Positions 60,634 to 64,000 of a DNA stretch of 64,000 nt are shown one piece after another. The notes under the pieces are model-generated. The model did not search any database, was not told the DNA's origin, and worked only from the letters and a program-made list of their open reading frames with translations. The position numbers and the translations under genes are program-made. Each line of letters begins with the position of its first letter. The stretch's first letter is position 1. The stretch is taken from the NCBI RefSeq assembly GCF_002848265.1, contig NZ_CP025422.1, positions 2,262,727 through 2,326,726 of the forward strand. The letters are read 5' to 3'. Source of the DNA: Zhihengliuella sp. ISTPL4 (lineage in GTDB: Bacteria > Actinomycetota > Actinomycetes > Actinomycetales > Microbacteriaceae).

Positions 60634-61239
60634 ATGTCGTCCACCACCCGCACCACCGTGCGCACCGCCGGTGTCGCCGTCCGCGCGATGCTCGTCCTCA
60701 CCCTCGTCCTCGGCGTCGGGTACACGCTCCTCGTCACCGGCATCGGTCAGCTCCTCCTCCCGGCGCAGGCGAACGGGTCGATGCTCCCCGGCGACCGGGG
60801 CAGCGCGCTCATCGGGCAGTCCTTCACGGATGCCGACGGCGACGCCCTGCCGGAGTACTTCCAGTCCCGCCCCTCAGCGGCCGGCGACGGGTACGACGGC
60901 GCGTCGTCGAGCGGCAGCAACCTCGGACCGGAGAACCCCGACCTCGTCGCCGCGATCGCCGAGCGGAAGGCCGCCATCGCCAGCAGGGAGGGTGTCGATC
61001 CGTCCGCAGTGCCCGCGGACGCCGTGACCGCGTCCGGCTCCGGTCTCGACCCGCACATCAGCGTCGCGTACGCCCTGCTCCAGGTGCCGCGGGTGGCCGC
61101 CGCCCGCGACCTGCCCGAGGACGAGGTCCTGGCGCTCGTGGAGTCTAGGATTCAAGGGCGGGACCTGGGGTTCCTCGGCGAGGAGCGCATCAACGTCGCG
61201 GAGCTGAATCTCGCACTCGACGACCGGGAGGGTGCATGA
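60634..61239 (+). CDS. kdpC: Potassium-transporting ATPase subunit C
   Basis: A 201-aa subunit: one N-terminal TM helix (about 14-37), then an extracytoplasmic domain with GSALIGQSFTDADGDALPEYFQSRPSAAGDGYDGASSSGSNLGPENPDL and the C-terminal ALVESRIQGRDLGFLGEERINVAELNLAL. It assists KdpAB assembly and potassium entry. GAAAGGA precedes the ATG; it overlaps kdpD by ATGA. Confidence 0.95.
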   Translation: MSSTTRTTVRTAGVAVRAMLVLTLVLGVGYTLLVTGIGQLLLPAQANGSMLPGDRGSALIGQSFTDADGDALPEYFQSRPSAAGDGYDGASSSGSNLGPENPDLVAAIAERKAAIASREGVDPSAVPADAVTASGSGLDPHISVAYALLQVPRVAAARDLPEDEVLALVESRIQGRDLGFLGEERINVAELNLALDDREGA

Positions 61240-63797
61240 GCGCAGAGCGGCCGCCGCGCCTCGCGACGGACCGGAACCGCCGCGGGCGACTGCGCGTCCT
61301 CCTCGGCGCCGCGCCGGGCGTCGGTAAGACGTTCGAGATGCTCGCCGAGGGCCGGAGGCTCCGCGACGAGGGACGGGATGTGGTCATCGCGATCGTCGAG
61401 ACGCACGGCCGCGCGGCCACCGCCGCCCTGACCTCCGGGCTGCCCGACGTGCCACGCCGGGAGGACGCCCACCGCGGGGTCGTCCTCTCCGAACTCGACC
61501 TCGACGCGGTGCTCGCCCTCGGCCCGGAGATCGCGCTCGTGGACGAGTTCGCGCACACGAACGCCCCCGGCTCGCGGAACCCGAAGCGCTGGCAGGACGT
61601 CGAGGAGCTGCTGGACGCGGGGATCGACGTCGTCACCACCGTGAACGTGCAGCACATCGAGTCGCTGAACGCGGTGGTGGAGAAGATCACCGGGATCGCC
61701 CAGCGCGAGACCATCCCGGACGCGGTCGTCCGCGCCGCCGACGAGATCGAGGTCGTCGACCTCGCACCGCAGACCCTCCGCGACCGGCTCGCCGCAGGTC
61801 TCGTCTACCCCGCGGAGCGGGTCGACGCCGCCCTCTCGCACTACTTCCGGCTCGGCAACCTCACCGCCCTGCGGGAGCTCGCGCTGCTGTGGCTCGCCGA
61901 CGAGGTCGACAGCGCGCTCCGCAGCTATCGCGCGGAACAGGGCATCGCGGGAGCCTGGCAGGCGCGCGAGCGGGTGGTCGTCGCCCTCACCGGCGGCCCG
62001 GAGGGCGAGACGCTGCTGCGCCGCGGGGCCCGCATCGCCGCACGCTCCGCCGGCGGGGAGCTGCTCGCCGTGCACGTGACCGCCCAGGACGGACTGCGCG
62101 ACGAGACCCCCGGCGCCCTCGCCGCGCAGCGCTCCCTCGTCGAGTCCCTCGGCGGCACGTACCACCAGGTGGTCGGGGACGACATCCCGGCGACGCTCGT
62201 CGAGTTCGCGCAGGGTGCCGACGCCACGCAGCTCGTGATCGGGGTGAGCCGGCGCAGCCGCCTCGCCGCCGCCCTCACCGGGCCGGGGATCGGCGCCGAG
62301 GTCATCCGCCGCTCGGGCGACATCGACGTGCACATCGTGACCCATGCCGCGGCGGGCGGCCGGCTCGCCCTCCCCCGAATCACCGGCGGTGCGCTCGGCT
62401 GGCGGCGTCAGGCCCTCGGCTTCGGTGTCGCCCTGGTGTTCGGCCCGCTGCTGTCCTGGCTGATGTTCACGGTCCGCAGCCCGGAGTCCATCACGGCCGA
62501 GGTGCTCGCCTATCAGCTCCTCGTCGTGGTCGTCGCCCTCATCGGCGGCATCCGCCCCGCGGTCTTCGCGGCGGTGCTCTCCGGCATCACCCTCGACTTC
62601 CTCTTCGTCGCCCCGCTGTTCACGATCACGATCGCGCACCCCCTGCACGTGCTCGCGCTCACGCTCTACGTCATCATCGCGATCCTCGTCAGCCTCATCG
62701 TCGACCAAGCCGCCCGCCGGGCCAGGACCGCGCAACGGGCCACCGCGGAGGCCGAACTGCTCGCCGCGGTCGCCGGCAACGTCCTCCGCGGCGACAACGC
62801 GGTACTCGCCCTCGTCAGCCGCACGCGGGAGGCGTTCGGGCTGAGCGGGGTGCGGCTGCTCACCCCCTCCGGCGAGGTGCTGGCGAGCGACGGCGAGCCG
62901 GTGCCCGACGGCCGCGCCACGACGATCCCGGTCGGGGTCGCATCCGGTGGCGGCCCGCGAGCCGTGCTGGAGCTGAACGGCGAGCCGATCGCCGGTCCGG
63001 AGCGCCGCCTGCTCGACGCGATCGTCGCCCAGCTCGCTGCGGCCATCGAGCACACCGACCTCCGCGCGACCGCGCGGGAGGCGGAGGCCCTCGCCGAGAC
63101 GGATCAGGTGCGCAGCGCTCTGCTCTCCGCGGTCAGCCACGATCTGCGGCGGCCGCTCGCTTCGGCGGTCGCCGCGATCGGCGGGCTCCGGGGCGCGCAC
63201 GGGCTGTCCGCCGAGGACCGTGCGGAGCTGCTGGAGACCGCGGACGAGAGTCTCGCGACCCTCTCCACCCTCGTCACCGACCTCCTCGACGTGAGCCGCG
63301 TGGAGGCGGGGGTGCTCGCGGTCTCCGCCCAGCGGATCGACGCGGCCGGCCCCGTGCTCGCCGCGGTGGACGAGCTCGGCCTCGGCCCTTCCGACGTGGA
63401 ACTCGCGCTCGACCCCGACCTCCCACTGCTGCACGCCGACCCCGTGCTGCTGCAGCGCGTGCTCGTGAACGTGCTCGCCAACGCCCATCGGCACGCTCCG
63501 GCGGGCAGCCGCGTGCTCGTATCGAGCAGCCGCCTGGGCGATCGGGCGGAACTGCGGATCGTCGACCGCGGTGAGGGCATCTCGCCCGAACGACGCAATG
63601 CGATCTTCCAGCCGTTCCAGCGCTTCGGCGACACCGACAACACGACCGGCCTCGGCCTCGGGCTCGCCCTGTCGCGCGGATTCACCGAGGGGATGGGCGG
63701 TAGCCTGACACCGGAGGACACCCCCGGGGGCGGACTCACCATGGTCATCTCCCTGCCGCTCGCCGCAGGGACCGCCGACACGGAGGGGACGGAGTGA
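61236..63797 (+). CDS. kdpD: Potassium-sensing histidine kinase
   Basis: An 853-aa kinase. Order: KdpD N-terminal domain with Walker A LLGAAPGVGKTFEML (about 23-37) and DEFAHTNAPGSRNPKRWQDVEELL; Usp-like domain (about 245-370); four TM helices (DUF4118, about 390-495); GAF-like domain (about 500-610); HisKA with phospho-His about 635 in SAVSHDLRRPLASA; HATPase (NVLANAHRHAP, RGEGISPERR, GLGLGLALSRGF). It senses low potassium or turgor and phosphorylates KdpE. Confidence 0.95.
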   Translation: MSAERPPRLATDRNRRGRLRVLLGAAPGVGKTFEMLAEGRRLRDEGRDVVIAIVETHGRAATAALTSGLPDVPRREDAHRGVVLSELDLDAVLALGPEIALVDEFAHTNAPGSRNPKRWQDVEELLDAGIDVVTTVNVQHIESLNAVVEKITGIAQRETIPDAVVRAADEIEVVDLAPQTLRDRLAAGLVYPAERVDAALSHYFRLGNLTALRELALLWLADEVDSALRSYRAEQGIAGAWQARERVVVALTGGPEGETLLRRGARIAARSAGGELLAVHVTAQDGLRDETPGALAAQRSLVESLGGTYHQVVGDDIPATLVEFAQGADATQLVIGVSRRSRLAAALTGPGIGAEVIRRSGDIDVHIVTHAAAGGRLALPRITGGALGWRRQALGFGVALVFGPLLSWLMFTVRSPESITAEVLAYQLLVVVVALIGGIRPAVFAAVLSGITLDFLFVAPLFTITIAHPLHVLALTLYVIIAILVSLIVDQAARRARTAQRATAEAELLAAVAGNVLRGDNAVLALVSRTREAFGLSGVRLLTPSGEVLASDGEPVPDGRATTIPVGVASGGGPRAVLELNGEPIAGPERRLLDAIVAQLAAAIEHTDLRATAREAEALAETDQVRSALLSAVSHDLRRPLASAVAAIGGLRGAHGLSAEDRAELLETADESLATLSTLVTDLLDVSRVEAGVLAVSAQRIDAAGPVLAAVDELGLGPSDVELALDPDLPLLHADPVLLQRVLVNVLANAHRHAPAGSRVLVSSSRLGDRAELRIVDRGEGISPERRNAIFQPFQRFGDTDNTTGLGLGLALSRGFTEGMGGSLTPEDTPGGGLTMVISLPLAAGTADTEGTE

Positions 63798-64000
63798 AGC
63801 TCCTCATCGCCGACGACGACCCCCAGATGGTGCGGGCGCTGCGGATCACCCTCGCGGCTCACGGCTACGAGGTCGTCGTGGCCGCCGACGGCGCCGCCGC
63901 GATCGCCGCCGCGGCACAGACCCATCCCGACCTCATCATGCTCGACCTCGGCATGCCCCGGCTCGACGGCATCGAGGTGATCCAGGCCCTCCGCGGCTGG
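63794..64000 (+). CDS. kdpE: KdpE response regulator, 3' end outside window
   Basis: GTG start overlapping the kdpD stop by GTGA; 69 codons visible. Receiver domain: KLLIADDDPQMVRALRITL with the acidic pair, and phospho-acceptor Asp about 52 in DLIMLDLGMPRLDG. The OmpR-type DNA-binding half is cut by the window end. It activates kdp when phosphorylated by KdpD; the 11-bp repeats at 56433 and 51252 are candidate sites. Confidence 0.93.
   Translation, partial: MKLLIADDDPQMVRALRITLAAHGYEVVVAADGAAAIAAAAQTHPDLIMLDLGMPRLDGIEVIQALRGW

Overview
The window is high-GC DNA from an actinobacterium, most likely Microbacteriaceae and close to Microbacterium. The grounds are codon use, actinobacterial families (HtaA-type haem binder, CebR/CebEFG/BglC, 7Fe ferredoxin with FprA), many GTG starts, and many promoters whose -10 box sits six bases before the start codon (leaderless mRNAs). 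I see no phage, insertion sequence, CRISPR array, tRNA or rRNA.

Layout. 1-1535: stress/coil protein (cut by the window edge) and two small unknowns. 1627-8480: DtxR-controlled haem/iron uptake, with a large HtaA surface protein divergent from hmuTUV. 8477-18213: housekeeping (SCP-like, Nudix, purD, purC, uracil permease) mixed with an amino-acid ABC transporter and a PadR-controlled MFS pump. 18381-25296: 5-oxoprolinase-like cluster (biotin carboxylase/BCCP, PxpB-PxpC fusion, DUF1445, PxpA, NRAMP transporter) with a divergent GntR regulator. 25311-27261: TetR regulator, a 472-bp hairpin-rich gap and a secreted metzincin. 27342-33325: cellobiose module cebR-bglC-cebG-cebF-cebE with two CebR boxes. 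33374-34999: apt, purS, purQ. 35097-40374: secreted six-hairpin protein, SDR, GH13 alpha-glucosidase and its LacI regulator. 40479-42634: CoA-disulfide-reductase/rhodanese, a Cys-rich small protein and a divergent CsoR/CstR-like repressor. 42728-45645: SOD, then fdxA-fprA-flavin reductase behind a SoxR-type box. 45742-56325: GH3, M20 peptidase, alarmone synthetase, VanZ/RDD protein, KimA-like permease, MocR/EamA pair, PaiB-like protein. 56492-64000: potassium operon (small ORF, kdpFABCDE, kdpE cut by the window edge).

The most unusual material is not a gene cluster. Several families of palindromic elements of fixed length (56, 80 and 82 bp) sit at gene 3' ends, and a REP-like element has inserted in frame into kdpB (twice, once as a 36-bp tandem array) and into an M20 peptidase gene. 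An 11-bp direct-repeat motif shared by the promoters of the KimA-like permease and kdp suggests a common KdpE-controlled potassium regulon. A CsoR-family repressor lacking the copper histidine beside a rhodanese enzyme suggests persulfide sensing.
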